Shown: positions 50,376 through 60,125 of the stretch, in pieces
Position numbering within the stretch: the stretch's first letter is position 1
Layout: the number at the start of each line of letters is the position of its first letter
Position numbers and translations under genes: made by a program
DNA from: Malaya genurostris
Taxonomy: Eukaryota; Arthropoda; Insecta; Diptera; Culicidae
Assembly: GCF_030247185.1 (NCBI RefSeq)
Contig: NC_080572.1
Location: 123,938,928 to 124,002,927 of the forward strand
Direction: 5' to 3'
Length of the DNA: 64,000 nucleotides
The notes under the pieces: model-generated
The model's database searches: none
What the model was told of the DNA's origin: nothing
The model's input: only the letters and a program-made list of their open reading frames with translations

Positions 50376-51393
50376 TGAAGTCGAAATCGACGGTGTGGTC
50401 ACCGATTCGAGTTTGACTTGCGAGGATATTCTTAAGCACGGGGCGGGTTGTTTTAAAGACCCCTCACTTAAGAATGTCAAGATACTGAATTGCAAGCGAT
50501 TGCATTCAGTATCGATCGCCGGGGATGGAACAAAGTCTTATCCCCAATCAGACTCTTATCGTGTGACCTTCGCCGGCTCGGCATTGCCCAACTACATCCT
50601 CTTGGACCGGGTTCGTTTGCCTGTTCGTCTATTTGTACCCCGGATAATGAATTGTACCAATTGCAAACAACTGGGGCATACAGCTACTCATTGCAGCAAT
50701 AAGCCACGTTGTGCTAACTGTGGGGAAGCTCATGCGGACGGCTCTTGCGGTAAGGATGCTGAAAAGTGTCTCTACTGTAAGGAGGGTCCGCATGACCTCT
50801 CTGACTGTCCCGCTTACAAACTGCGAGGAGATCGGATGAAGCGTTCCCTGAAGGAACACTCCAAGCGTTCCTTTGCCGAGATGGTTAAGAGTGCCACCCC
50901 TCCTAAACAGGCAGCGAATCCATATGCCTGCTTGTCAACTGACGAGAGCGATTCTGACGACCCTTTGGAAGGTCCATCTTCAGCGGTTCCTCATAGCTGT
51001 AGGAAAAGAATGAATAAATCTTTTCATAAGCTACCTAGTAAGGGTTCGAAGGTGTCTTCCGAAGGGCTTCGAAAAGTTACAGCTAATGGGAATCGGGAAA
51101 AATCACCGAAGCAAAAAGCTCCTGATCTCGGAAAACTCAATTCCGAGATGGAATTCCCACCGCTTCCAGGGACTAAAAAATCCCCAAGCGTCCCTGAAAA
51201 TCCACCAGAGAACCAACTAGGTGCTGGACTTATAAAGTTCTCTGATGTTGTGGACTGGATTTTTACAACTTTCAATATTTCAGACCCTCTTAGAAGCATT
51301 TTAATTGCTTTCATGCCAACAGTAAAAACATATTTGAAGCAGTTGACTGCAAATTGGCCCCTTCTTTCAGCGATTGTATCTTTCGATGGCTAA
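50376..51393 (+). CDS. Non-LTR ORF1 (zinc-knuckle protein), 5'-truncated
   Basis: ORF1 products bind element RNA and chaperone reverse transcription. The surviving part starts at EVEIDGVVTDSS and is open to 51393. Three Cys/His knuckles lie at about 50650-50815: CTNCKQLGHTATHC, CANCGEAHADGSC and CLYCKEGPHDLSDC. A Ser/Pro/Lys-rich linker with FPPLPG follows, then a hydrophobic C-terminal stretch. The true start codon is lost with the truncation. The open frame continues upstream into mariner codons (KLIEI) from a GTG at 50359. The stop TAA at 51391 overlaps the ORF2 start. Confidence 0.88.
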
Positions 51394-54300
51394 ATCATCC
51401 ACCGAGGTCACGGATCTAATCACTGTTTTACAGTGGAATTGCAGAAGTATTATCCCAAAAATAGATTCATTTAAATTTCTAGTAAACAATCTGAAATGTG
51501 ACGCATTTGCATTGTGCGAAACTTGGCTAACTTCTGAAATACCCTTAAACTTTCACGATTTTAACATTATTCGTCTGGATCGAGATAATCCCTATGGAGG
51601 AGTACTTTTGGGGATCAAAAAGTGCTATTCTTTCTATCGCATTAACCTCCCCTCGATACCAGGTATTGAAGTTGTCGCATGTCATGTTACAATCAAAGGT
51701 AAGGACCTTTGCATTGCTTCCATCTACATTCCCCCAAGAGCCTCGGTTGGGCATCGGTGGCTCAGTGATATCGTAGAGCTCCTTCCTGCACCGACGTTGG
51801 TTTTAGGAGACTTTAACTCACACGGTACGGGATGGGGCTGTCTTCACGATGATAACAGATCAACTATGATCCATGATATCTGCGACAACTTCAATATGAC
51901 AAGCTTGAATACGGGAGAAATGACACGGATTCCTGCACCACCAGCAAGACCAAGTGCGCTGGATTTATCCCTTTGCTCGATATCGCTACGGTTGGATTGC
52001 ACGTGGGAGGTAATTCCTGATCCCCACGGTAGCGATCATCTACCGATCGTAATATCAATCACCAGCGGCTCAAAACCATCGAAGACAATCAATGTTTCGT
52101 ATGACCTCACACGAAATATTGATTGGAATAGCTATGCGACCTCGATATCTGAGAAACTTGAAAGAACTCAACAACTTCCTCCGGAGGAAGAGTACACGTT
52201 TTTGGCTGGCTTGATTCTCGACACCGCGACTCAAGCTCAGACGAAACGTGTACCCGGCGCGAAAACTAACATCCGTCCTCCCAACCCGTGGTGGGACAAA
52301 GAGTGCACAAATTTAAACGCGGAGAGAGCCTCCGCGTACAAAATATTCAGAAAAAATGGAACACCTGATAATTACCGGAATTACGCGGCGTTAGACGTTA
52401 AAATTAAAAACTTGATTAGAGCTAAGAAACGCGGTTACTGGCGTCGGTTTATAGACGGCTTAACGAAAGAAACATCTATGAGTACTCTTTGGAACACAGC
52501 CCGACGAATGCGCAATCATAACACCACGAATGAAAGCGAGGAATATTCCAACCGCTGGATATTCGATTTCGCTAAAAAAGTATGCCCAGACTCTGTTCCG
52601 GAACAGAAGATCACCCGCGCCGCGACACCAAATACAAACGAAACAGCGTTTTCGATGGTAGAGCTCTCACTTGCACTCTTGTCATGTAACAATAAAGCCC
52701 CGGGATTAGACAGAATAAAATTCAACTTGTTGAAAAATCTGCCAGACCCCGCCAAAAGGCGCTTGTTGAGTTTATTCAATAAGTTCCTTGAGGACAACAT
52801 TGTTCCACATGACTGGAGACAAGTGAAAGTGATCGCCATTCAAAAACCAGGAAAATCAGCCTCCGATCACAATTCGTATCGGCCGATTGCTATGCTTTCC
52901 TGTATCCGGAAATTGTTCGAAAAAATGATTCTCTTCCGTCTAGACAATTGGGTCGAAACTAATGGCTTACTTTCAGATACACAATTTGGTTTCCGCAGGG
53001 GTAAAGGAACGAACGATTGTCTTGCGTTGCTCTCAACAGAAATTCAAATGGCATTTGCTCGTAAAGAACAAATGGCGTCAGTTTTCCTTGACATTAAGGG
53101 GGCTTTTGACTCAGTTTCTATAAATATCCTATCTGAGAAGCTGCATCAGCATGGTCTTTCGCCAGTTTTGAACAACTTTTTACATAATCTATTGTCTGAG
53201 AAACACATGTATTTCGCGCATGGTGATTTGTCGACAATACGATTCAGTTACATGGGTCTTCCTCAGGGCTCATGCTTAAGCCCCCTTCTATACAATTTTT
53301 ACGTAAACGACATCGATAAATGTATCAACACATCTTGCACGCTAAGACAACTTGCCGACGACAGCGTTGTGTCTATTATAGGACCCAAAGCTGGCGATCT
53401 GCAAGGGCCGTTACAAGATACTCTTGTCAATTTATCCACATGGGCTCTTAAAATGGGTATCGAATTCTCTACGGAGAAAACTGAGCTGGTTGTATTTTCG
53501 AGAAAGCGAGAACCAGCACAATTACAGCTTCAACTAGGGGGTGAAACCATAGCTCAGGTCTTCACATTTAAATATCTCGGGGTCTGGTTCGACTCCAAAG
53601 GCACCTGGGGATGTCACATTAGGTATCTGAAAAGAAAATGCCAACAAAGAATCAACTTTCTTCGTACAATAACCGGGTCGTGGTGGGGTGCCCATCCAGG
53701 AGACCTGATCAGGCTGTACCAAACAACGATATTGTCCGTGATGGAATACGGATGCTTTTGCTTCCGATCCGCGGCGAACACTCATTTCATCATGCTGGAA
53801 AGAATTCAGTATCGTTGTTTGCGTATTGCCTTGGGTTGCATGCAATCGACTCATACGATGAGCCTCGAAGTGCTGGCGGGTGTTCTCCCATTGAAAAACC
53901 GGTTCTGGGATCTCTCATATTGTTTGCTCATTCGATGCGACATTTTGAATCCTCTGGTGATTGAAAATTTCGAAAGGTTAGTTGAGCTTAATTCTCAAAC
54001 CCGTTTTATGTCCTTGTATTTTGATTACATGGCTCAGAATATTAATCCTTCTTTGTTTGTTTCCAACCGTGCTCATTTCTTGGATACTTCTGATTCTACT
54101 GTGTTTTTCGACACATCCATGAGAGAAGAAATTCGTGGAATTCCGGCTCACGTGCGCCCTCAAGTGGCCCCAAATATTTTTTATAATAAATTTAGAACAG
54201 TCAACTGTGAAAAGGTGTTTTACACTGACGGATCAAACATCAACGAGTCCACAGGCTTCGGCATCTTCAATCAAAACATCACCGCTTCTTACAAACTCAG

Positions 54301-55042
54301 TGATCCGGCTTCAGTTTACGTCGCAGAATTAGCTGCTATTCAGTACACCCTCGAGATCATTGAAACGTTGCCCAAAGTACATTACTTCATTGTCACGGAC
54401 AGTCTAAGCTCAATAGAAGCTCTCCGGGCAATGAAGCCAGGAAAGTATCCCCCATATTTCCTGGGGAAAATACGGGAACATTTGAGTACTTTATCTGAAC
54501 GGTCTTATTTAATATCGTTAGTCTGGGTCCCTTCGCATTGTTCCATTCCGGGCAATGAAAAGGCAGACTCATTGGCTAAAGTGGGCGCATTAGAAGGTGA
54601 TATTTATGAAAGACCAATCTGCTTCAATGAATTTTTCAGTATCTCTCGTCAGAAAACTCTCGAAAGTTGGCAAACTTCATGGAGCAATGACGAACTGGGA
54701 CGATGGCTACACTCCATTATCCCTAAGGTATCGACGAAACCTTGGTTCAAGGGGATGAACGTGAGTCGTGATTTCATTCGCGTTATGTCACGACTCATGT
54801 CAAATCACTATACATTCAACGCACATCTCCGGCGTATCGGGATCGTGGAGAACGGGCTCTGCACCTGTGGCGACGGTTATCAGGACATCGAGCATGTCGT
54901 GTGGTCGTGCGTAGAGTATCGCGACGCCAGGTCGAAGCTACTGGAATCCCTCAGGGCCCGAGGTAGACCGCCTGAGGTTCCGGTTCGGGATGTGTTGGCG
55001 AGTCGGGATAGTTCTCATATACCAGTTTCTCAAACACATTAA
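51386..55042 (+). CDS. Non-LTR ORF2: endonuclease, reverse transcriptase, RNase H (1218 aa)
   Basis: Makes the nick, reverse-transcribes and removes template RNA during target-primed integration. The start is the ATG at 51386, in the overlap ATGGCTAA with the ORF1 stop. The endonuclease covers about residues 10-225 (WNCRS, CETWL, GDFNSHGTGWG near 141, GSDHLPI near 214). Reverse transcriptase motifs: SYRPIAMLSCI near 497, FLDIKGAFDS near 566, GLPQGSCLSPLLYNFYVNDI near 622, catalytic LADD near 655. RNase H has all acidic and His positions: FYTDGS near 944, AELAAI near 980, TDSLSSIEAL near 1002, WVPSHCSIPGNEKAD near 1046. The C-terminal Cys/His motif CTCGDGYQDIEHVVWSC is near 1158. No internal stop or frameshift is seen, so it could be functional if transcribed, though the 5' truncation removes any own promoter. 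Confidence 0.93.
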   Translation: MAKSSTEVTDLITVLQWNCRSIIPKIDSFKFLVNNLKCDAFALCETWLTSEIPLNFHDFNIIRLDRDNPYGGVLLGIKKCYSFYRINLPSIPGIEVVACHVTIKGKDLCIASIYIPPRASVGHRWLSDIVELLPAPTLVLGDFNSHGTGWGCLHDDNRSTMIHDICDNFNMTSLNTGEMTRIPAPPARPSALDLSLCSISLRLDCTWEVIPDPHGSDHLPIVISITSGSKPSKTINVSYDLTRNIDWNSYATSISEKLERTQQLPPEEEYTFLAGLILDTATQAQTKRVPGAKTNIRPPNPWWDKECTNLNAERASAYKIFRKNGTPDNYRNYAALDVKIKNLIRAKKRGYWRRFIDGLTKETSMSTLWNTARRMRNHNTTNESEEYSNRWIFDFAKKVCPDSVPEQKITRAATPNTNETAFSMVELSLALLSCNNKAPGLDRIKFNLLKNLPDPAKRRLLSLFNKFLEDNIVPHDWRQVKVIAIQKPGKSASDHNSYRPIAMLSCIRKLFEKMILFRLDNWVETNGLLSDTQFGFRRGKGTNDCLALLSTEIQMAFARKEQMASVFLDIKGAFDSVSINILSEKLHQHGLSPVLNNFLHNLLSEKHMYFAHGDLSTIRFSYMGLPQGSCLSPLLYNFYVNDIDKCINTSCTLRQLADDSVVSIIGPKAGDLQGPLQDTLVNLSTWALKMGIEFSTEKTELVVFSRKREPAQLQLQLGGETIAQVFTFKYLGVWFDSKGTWGCHIRYLKRKCQQRINFLRTITGSWWGAHPGDLIRLYQTTILSVMEYGCFCFRSAANTHFIMLERIQYRCLRIALGCMQSTHTMSLEVLAGVLPLKNRFWDLSYCLLIRCDILNPLVIENFERLVELNSQTRFMSLYFDYMAQNINPSLFVSNRAHFLDTSDSTVFFDTSMREEIRGIPAHVRPQVAPNIFYNKFRTVNCEKVFYTDGSNINESTGFGIFNQNITASYKLSDPASVYVAELAAIQYTLEIIETLPKVHYFIVTDSLSSIEALRAMKPGKYPPYFLGKIREHLSTLSERSYLISLVWVPSHCSIPGNEKADSLAKVGALEGDIYERPICFNEFFSISRQKTLESWQTSWSNDELGRWLHSIIPKVSTKPWFKGMNVSRDFIRVMSRLMSNHYTFNAHLRRIGIVENGLCTCGDGYQDIEHVVWSCVEYRDARSKLLESLRARGRPPEVPVRDVLASRDSSHIPVSQTH

Positions 55043-55720
55043 TATACAAGTGTAATCTGTTACATCTGGCTTAGAAAGTTCCTCCTATTTATCGACGTTG
55101 TTTCAACTGTGGCTAAGAATTATTTCTCAACTGCAGGTTCGACACTAACTTCCGCCGATTATCCCGATTTCTCATCTGTCCACCATCTTCATCGGAACTA
55201 ACAAGATCTTTTTGCTGTCACTAACCTTCGGTTCCCCCCTCCCCGTCTCTTCACCATCTCGATGTCAACTAATTAGATCTCTGTCGTTTTAGTCATTTCA
55301 TTCCCATATCCCCTTTTTACTCCGTTTTCCGCAATATTTACTTCGCTATATTTTTTTTTCATTTTCTTCTGTAACAACACCATCATCGCCCACGGAAACT
55401 TATCAACAGCATGCGGGCCACCCGCCGGGTATTCGTAACCTGGGGGTGTTTCCCGCGGACCCACACGGACCGAAGAATGCGGCCAACATGAATATTCACC
55501 AACGCCATATGGAAGACTCTCATGAAATATTCAATTCACCGGCCGATCACCACATGAAGGCTGGATCTGCCAAAGTCAACCACTGCGACCCAAATATGAC
55601 ATTACTTAATGATACAACCCTAGTTTTAAGTTAGTCGTAAATTTTAAATTAGTAAAAGCCCTTGGCATCTTAGAGCTTAAGCAGTGTGCCTTAAACATTA
55701 TATTCTTGAATAAAAAAAAA

Positions 55721-56124
55721 AAGTTGATCGAGATAGCTGACACCCTAAAGATATCAAAGGAACTTGTTGGACATATTTTTCACGAATATTTGGATATGAG
55801 AAAGCTTTGTGCAAAATGGGTGCCGCGTGAGCTCACAATCGATCAAAAACAACAACGAAAAACCATGCTGAAATTGAACGAATTGGGCTTCGAATTGCTC
55901 CCTCATCCACCGTATTCTCCAGATTTGGCTCCCAGTGACTTTTTCCTGTTCTCGGACCTCAAGAGAATGCTCGCTGGTAAAAAAATAGAAGCAATGAAGA
56001 GGTAATCGCTGAAACTGAGGCCTATTTTGAGGCAAAGGACAAATCGTACTACAAAAATGGTATCGAAAAGTTGGAAGATCGCTATAATCGCTGTATCGTC
56101 TCTGATGGCAATTATGTTGAATAA
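55721..56124 (+). pseudogene. Deleted mariner transposase, copy 2, 3' part
   Basis: Continues KLIEIADTLKISKELVGHIF through WVPRELTIDQKQQRKT joined to MLKLNELGFELLPHPP, the same deletion junction as copy 1, then APSDFFLFSDLKRMLAGKK. One base is missing near 55983 and shifts the frame. The C-terminus GNYVE is still recognisable at about 56110. Confidence 0.88.
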
Positions 56125-56181
56125 TAAAAACGAATTTTGGCAAAAAAGTGTGTGTTTCTATTAAACGATACGAACTTTTCA

Positions 56182-57240
56182 TGAATAAAATAAGATACTT
56201 TCTTTGGGTATAAACTAACATAATTCAAATGAATTTATCTTTCTAATAGTAAAACAAGTTTTGGAATCGGTCCAAAAATGGCTAAGATATAGTCAGTCAA
56301 AATTAGCGTTCCCACTTTTTTTACCCCCTTGGTATTCGGAGTGTTAAACAGCAACCTATGAGACTATAGGAACTTTTAATTGAGTCTTTTTGTGGAAATC
56401 GATCAAATAATATCTGGGAAAATCAAGTGAGTCTCGTTTTAAACTTTTTGACCACTACTTCTTGTACTTCTGGAACCGGGAACTTGGAACCAGTATAGCC
56501 AATGTCGATTCGATTAATAAGTAACTTCTATAGCGTACAAATTGAATCAGTTTTAGGCCAAATCTACAAGAATTTTACCTTTCGTCGCTATGAATGACGG
56601 TGTGAAATTCAATAGCAACCTACGGGAATACGAGATTTTTCATTTTATGAGTGACATTTTTCGATGAACTGAATGATGAACACTTAGCCCTCTGGGCCAA
56701 TTTTCACTAGTCAATTTTTCAAGTGATTACGTAAACTTTCTGTATGAGAAAGGCAATAAGTGTACTTTTATAGAAAAACATCATTATCATGATCTTGTAA
56801 TGAGACTAACAAGTACAAATTGAATAAAGGGATTAGAAATTTACATATTTTTCACCTGAAAAATATAAATTCTAATGTGGCAATCCTGCACGCTATACGA
56901 AATTGAACAAAGCACGCTGCAAACGGAGCAAAGCTGCACGTACCGACGCGTACCAGCTTTGCATCATCATTTTGAATTTGAATGTTTTGACACTCATCGC
57001 CCTGTAATTTCGAAACCGAGAACAAGTTTGTGAAAATCGGTTCAGTCATCTTTGAGAAAATTGAGTGACATTATTTGTCACATACACACATACATACATA
57101 CATACATACATACACACAGACATTTTGTGATCTCGACGAACTGAGTCGAATGGTATAATGACACTCGGAACTCCGGGCCTCGGTTGTAAAGTCGGTTTTC
57201 ACAGCGATTGTATAGCCTCTCTATATGAGAAAGGCAAAAA
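56182..57240 (-). repeat. Family A copy, right part
   Basis: Resumes at 'tgaataaaataagatacttt', matching 31150-31175. Interior 'ttcggttcagtcatctttga' type modules, a CATA/CACA tract at 57082-57118, then 'atctcgacgaactgagtcga', and exit 'gtcggttttcacagcgattg' to 'gagaaaggcaaaaa'. About 60 bp of Family A and 12 bp of mariner were lost at the 56181/56182 junction. Confidence 0.7.
57082..57118. repeat. (CATA)n/(CACA)n tract inside Family A
   Basis: Five or more CATA units flanked by CACA, at the same internal position as the other Family A microsatellites. Confidence 0.85.
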
Positions 57241-57329
57241 ATATATATACATCGGAATTTCAAGCTTCGCGATGTAAATGCAATTTTCACAGTCGGTAGT
57301 GCAGTAACACCGTGGTGTAGTGATGTCAA

Positions 57330-58185
57330 TTATAACAATAATAACCTACTACATGTTTTAACCAGTTGTACTCTGTGGGAAGCTCTTGCGGTGCATGGTC
57401 CAGTTTCGGATGGCCTCAGACAATTCCTGGAATTAGCTGGCTACGATAGTTTCGTTGCATTGAGAGCAATGACGGACGTTGAGATCGAGAAGTTATCTCA
57501 GAACCAAAAGCTACTGCCACATCATCGAGCTGCTCTGAATGGTTATCATAAATTAGTGACAACAACTGGAATAATTTAGTTTTAATGACAACCAGCTTAA
57601 AAAACGAACAAGAAACGTTGCCCAAACAGTTTGGGGGAAAAATCAACTTTTAAAGAGATCTGAAGCAGTTTCAGTGACTGACGAAGATGCACGCAAATTT
57701 CCACTATGATTACAGCAGAAACTAGTAAAATGGGAGGGTCAGGAGAATCAATCCAATTTAAAAGAGAAAGATTTCATCATAAAGTTGATCCACACAGCGG
57801 GTGGTAAGAAGTTCGCCACAGTTTGTCCTTTATGTCAACCAGAGAGATTGTGTTGTTTCACACACAAGCTTCCAATATTCATGTGGTAATTGCTAACTTG
57901 GCAAAGCATTATAAAAGTATGCATTAATCAAAATATTGCGAACAGATAGAACGATAACGCACTTTGAAATCAACGCTATTGGCAAAGTCGGATCGTAATC
58001 AGTAATGATGAACGGCCAGGGAACTCAAGAGGAGAGTATAGTTTTTCAATCAGTAACTAATTCAACTGATCCCAGCTACAGTTATTGAGGACGCACCTGC
58101 GGTATCTACTGTTCAAGACGAAGAGGAGCTAATGGATAGTTTGATATATGCAGATGAAGAATGTGAAGATGAATCATCCTGACAG
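57330..58185 (+). pseudogene. Decayed gene relic with zinc-finger-like segment and acidic tail
   Basis: A protein-like open stretch (about 57330-57579) reads LWEALAVHGPVSDGLRQFLE, LAGYDSFVALRAMTDVEIEK, then LLPHHRAALNGYHKL before a stop. In another frame at about 57766-57850 comes FIIKLIHTAGGKKFATVCPL followed by CQPE. After a frame change, ASNIHVVIANLAKHYKSMH (about 57870-57927) could complete a C2H2-like finger (CPLC ... HYKSMH). A third segment at about 58085-58182 is acidic (VQDEEELMDSLIYADEEC) and ends at a stop. The order suggests a remnant of one gene, perhaps a BED/C2H2-type protein or domesticated-transposon gene. I do not recognise the family, and introns cannot be excluded. Confidence 0.45.
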
Positions 58186-58516
58186 TCCACGATGGGAGCT
58201 TCTCACAAATAAACGCTGTCCTTTTTTGAAAGCCGCATGATAAAATTCAATTGGGCAATTATAATTTTTCCTTCTATTGAAATCCAATCTCAGCGATCGT
58301 TAAATCGTCTGAAATTTACTATCAGAATGTTTTAGTCAGCCATCTTACCAATCATTTTCCAAATAATAGTTATATATACTTATGATTGATAAATCGAAAG
58401 GATTAACCAAAAGTTTATCTTTAGTGTAATTGTTCCTGCTTAAGCAAAGAAACTAAATATCTTCTAACCAAAAGATCAAAATTTGGCATCAATCAAATCA
58501 TTGACATTGGAAAAAG

Positions 58517-58612
58517 CTTCACTATCTTTTCATTTCGTCTTAGACTCGTCAGTGCAGAGCAGTTCAAATTGAACTGCTTACTGCAAACATAAACAGTTAA
58601 ATTTGAACCGCT
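58517..58612 (+). repeat. Dispersed repeat, copy 1
   Basis: 'ttcatttcgtcttagactcg' followed by TCAGTGCAGAGCAGTTCAAA and 'ttgaactgcttactgcaaac'. Recurs at 60031-60125 in the same orientation. Contains a near-palindrome AGCAGTTCAAATTGAACTGC. Confidence 0.7.
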
Positions 58613-60030
58613 AAGCAGACGTAAAGTTAATGCTATTTGCAACACACTCGTAATAAGCACCGAAGTGCTAAGTCTTTCCTGACGTGCCGAACGAAAACAA
58701 GTTTCGGCTAATACTGCCGATTCAGCACGGAACGACCGAGATTAGCTCTGGGCCTAATTCGTATTACTGTTTTTGAATTAGTTGATTTTAACAACAAAAT
58801 TTCCCAAAATAACTTAAATTGAAATTAGTTAAAATTTAGAATCTACTTTGCTAAAAAAACTCTTATTTTTAGAGAATGTGTTTAGTTGGCGAATATCCTG
58901 GACACAAACCAGCAATATTTCAATCTAACACGAAATTCTCATTGACAACTAATTTTGTTATCAAAATCAGAAAATGTGTTTCTATTTATCTATCACCATC
59001 ATTACTGAAGGAAAGCACAAAGAAAACAAAAATGAAATTGGTTTTATTAACAAGTTTATTAGCCAAAAACTCATGAGAAGTGTCAAAGCAAAACGATCCG
59101 TTAAAAAGCTAAAAGGGACAGTCTTGTAGAAACTGCTTGCAAATTGTTTAGATGTTTTTCGCATGTGTTACGATATATTCAAATATAAAATTCTAAACCG
59201 ATATGTAAAATGACGTAAACTGTTAGTGGAAAGTGTATTTATTCAGAATTTGTGCGCATTTGAAGCGATTGTGCGTAACAATGTTTTTTACGCGAAACAG
59301 TGAAGTGAGTTTCGAATTTTGCACTATAATTGTACACGTCAAATGATGTTTTTTGTATCTTCCATCCTTCCGGGCTACGCCGTCCGATGTACTATTTGTA
59401 TTCGGTTTTTGTTTTCCGAGTGCTCAAAGTTTTCAGTGAGAGAGTCGATTTCGCGAAGTCGAATGAAGAAAACAGCGATTTAGAAGTAAAATTTTCAAAA
59501 AGAAGTTTATGTTTCGCTTATGTCTTTTTCTCCAATACAACATAGTATCTATACCTGCCAATATAGAAAAGATAACCGCGACTGAAATTTTTTTCGGTAG
59601 TAGTGTGCCATCTAGTGGCTAGTAGTCATTACGGTGTTAACGTTTTTTCGGTGACAGAGTGCCATATAGCTGCAAATTGCAGAAACCAATTCAACCATTT
59701 ATGTTGATTGAAAACAACGTTTTATTTCTCTAATTCAACTAAAAAATTAGTTGAATGGATATGAAATGTGCCTTAGCTAAGAAATGACAGCAGGTTTAAT
59801 TGGTGAATTCAACTAAAAAATAGCCATTTCAACAAATATTTTATTATTATTAAGGGAACTAGAATTAAAAAATCTAAATTAGCAAAAGTAAGATTTTTTA
59901 AGTTGTCTCAAAAAATAACTAACCAAAATCAGAAAATCAACTAATTTTTTCGCCAAAATGCTAATTTAGGTCTATCCGTGAGATGGTCAGGGATTAACCT
60001 TATTTTGTTCTAGGGCACATAACCAATTTC
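58613..60030. other. No gene seen, several A/T-rich hairpins
   Basis: Includes a GC-rich patch with 'gccgaacgaaaac' and its inverted 'gtttcggc' near 58690. Palindromic AATTCAACTAAAAAATTAGT text occurs near 59737. Complementary 'ttagttgattt' stretches lie near 58777 and 59935. This may be the interior of a non-autonomous element bounded by the two copies of the dispersed repeat. Confidence 0.35.
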
Positions 60031-60125
60031 ACTATCTTTACGTTTCGTCTTAGAATCATCAGTGCAGAGCAGTTCAGATTGACTTGCTTACTGCAAACTT
60101 AAACAGTTCAATTTGAAACTGTACT
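60031..60125 (+). repeat. Dispersed repeat, copy 2
   Basis: Same sequence as 58517-58612 with about 10 percent differences ('tttacgtttcgtcttagaat', then TCAGTGCAGAGCAGTTCAGA). Confidence 0.7.

Larger units (their letters stand above)
50376..55720 (+). mobile_element. I/LOA-type non-LTR retrotransposon, 5345 bp, intact ORF2
   Basis: Flanked by a perfect 14-bp duplication of mariner sequence AAGTTGATCGAGAT (50362-50375 and 55721-55734). The 5' end lies inside ORF1, so the element is 5'-truncated. ORF1 and ORF2 overlap by 8 bp. The 3' UTR of about 680 bp ends TTGAATAAAAAAAAAA. RNase H downstream of RT puts it in the I/LOA group (I clade, LOA and relatives); I cannot decide the clade by eye. Perfect duplications and open frames mark this as one of the youngest events in the window. 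Confidence 0.92.
49913..56181 (+). mobile_element. Internally deleted mariner, copy 2, split by a non-LTR element
   Basis: Left terminus ACAGATCGGCTGAAAAGTTC after TA (49911-49912). The right part ends at 56181 within CGAACTTTTCA, so the last 12 bp of the terminus are lost. Mariner DNA occupies 49913-50375 and 55721-56181, and the non-LTR element lies between. It has the same in-frame core deletion as the copy at 41473. The transposase frame is also broken by an insertion of about 21 bp after 50220 and by small losses at about 50333-50341 and 55983. Confidence 0.92.
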
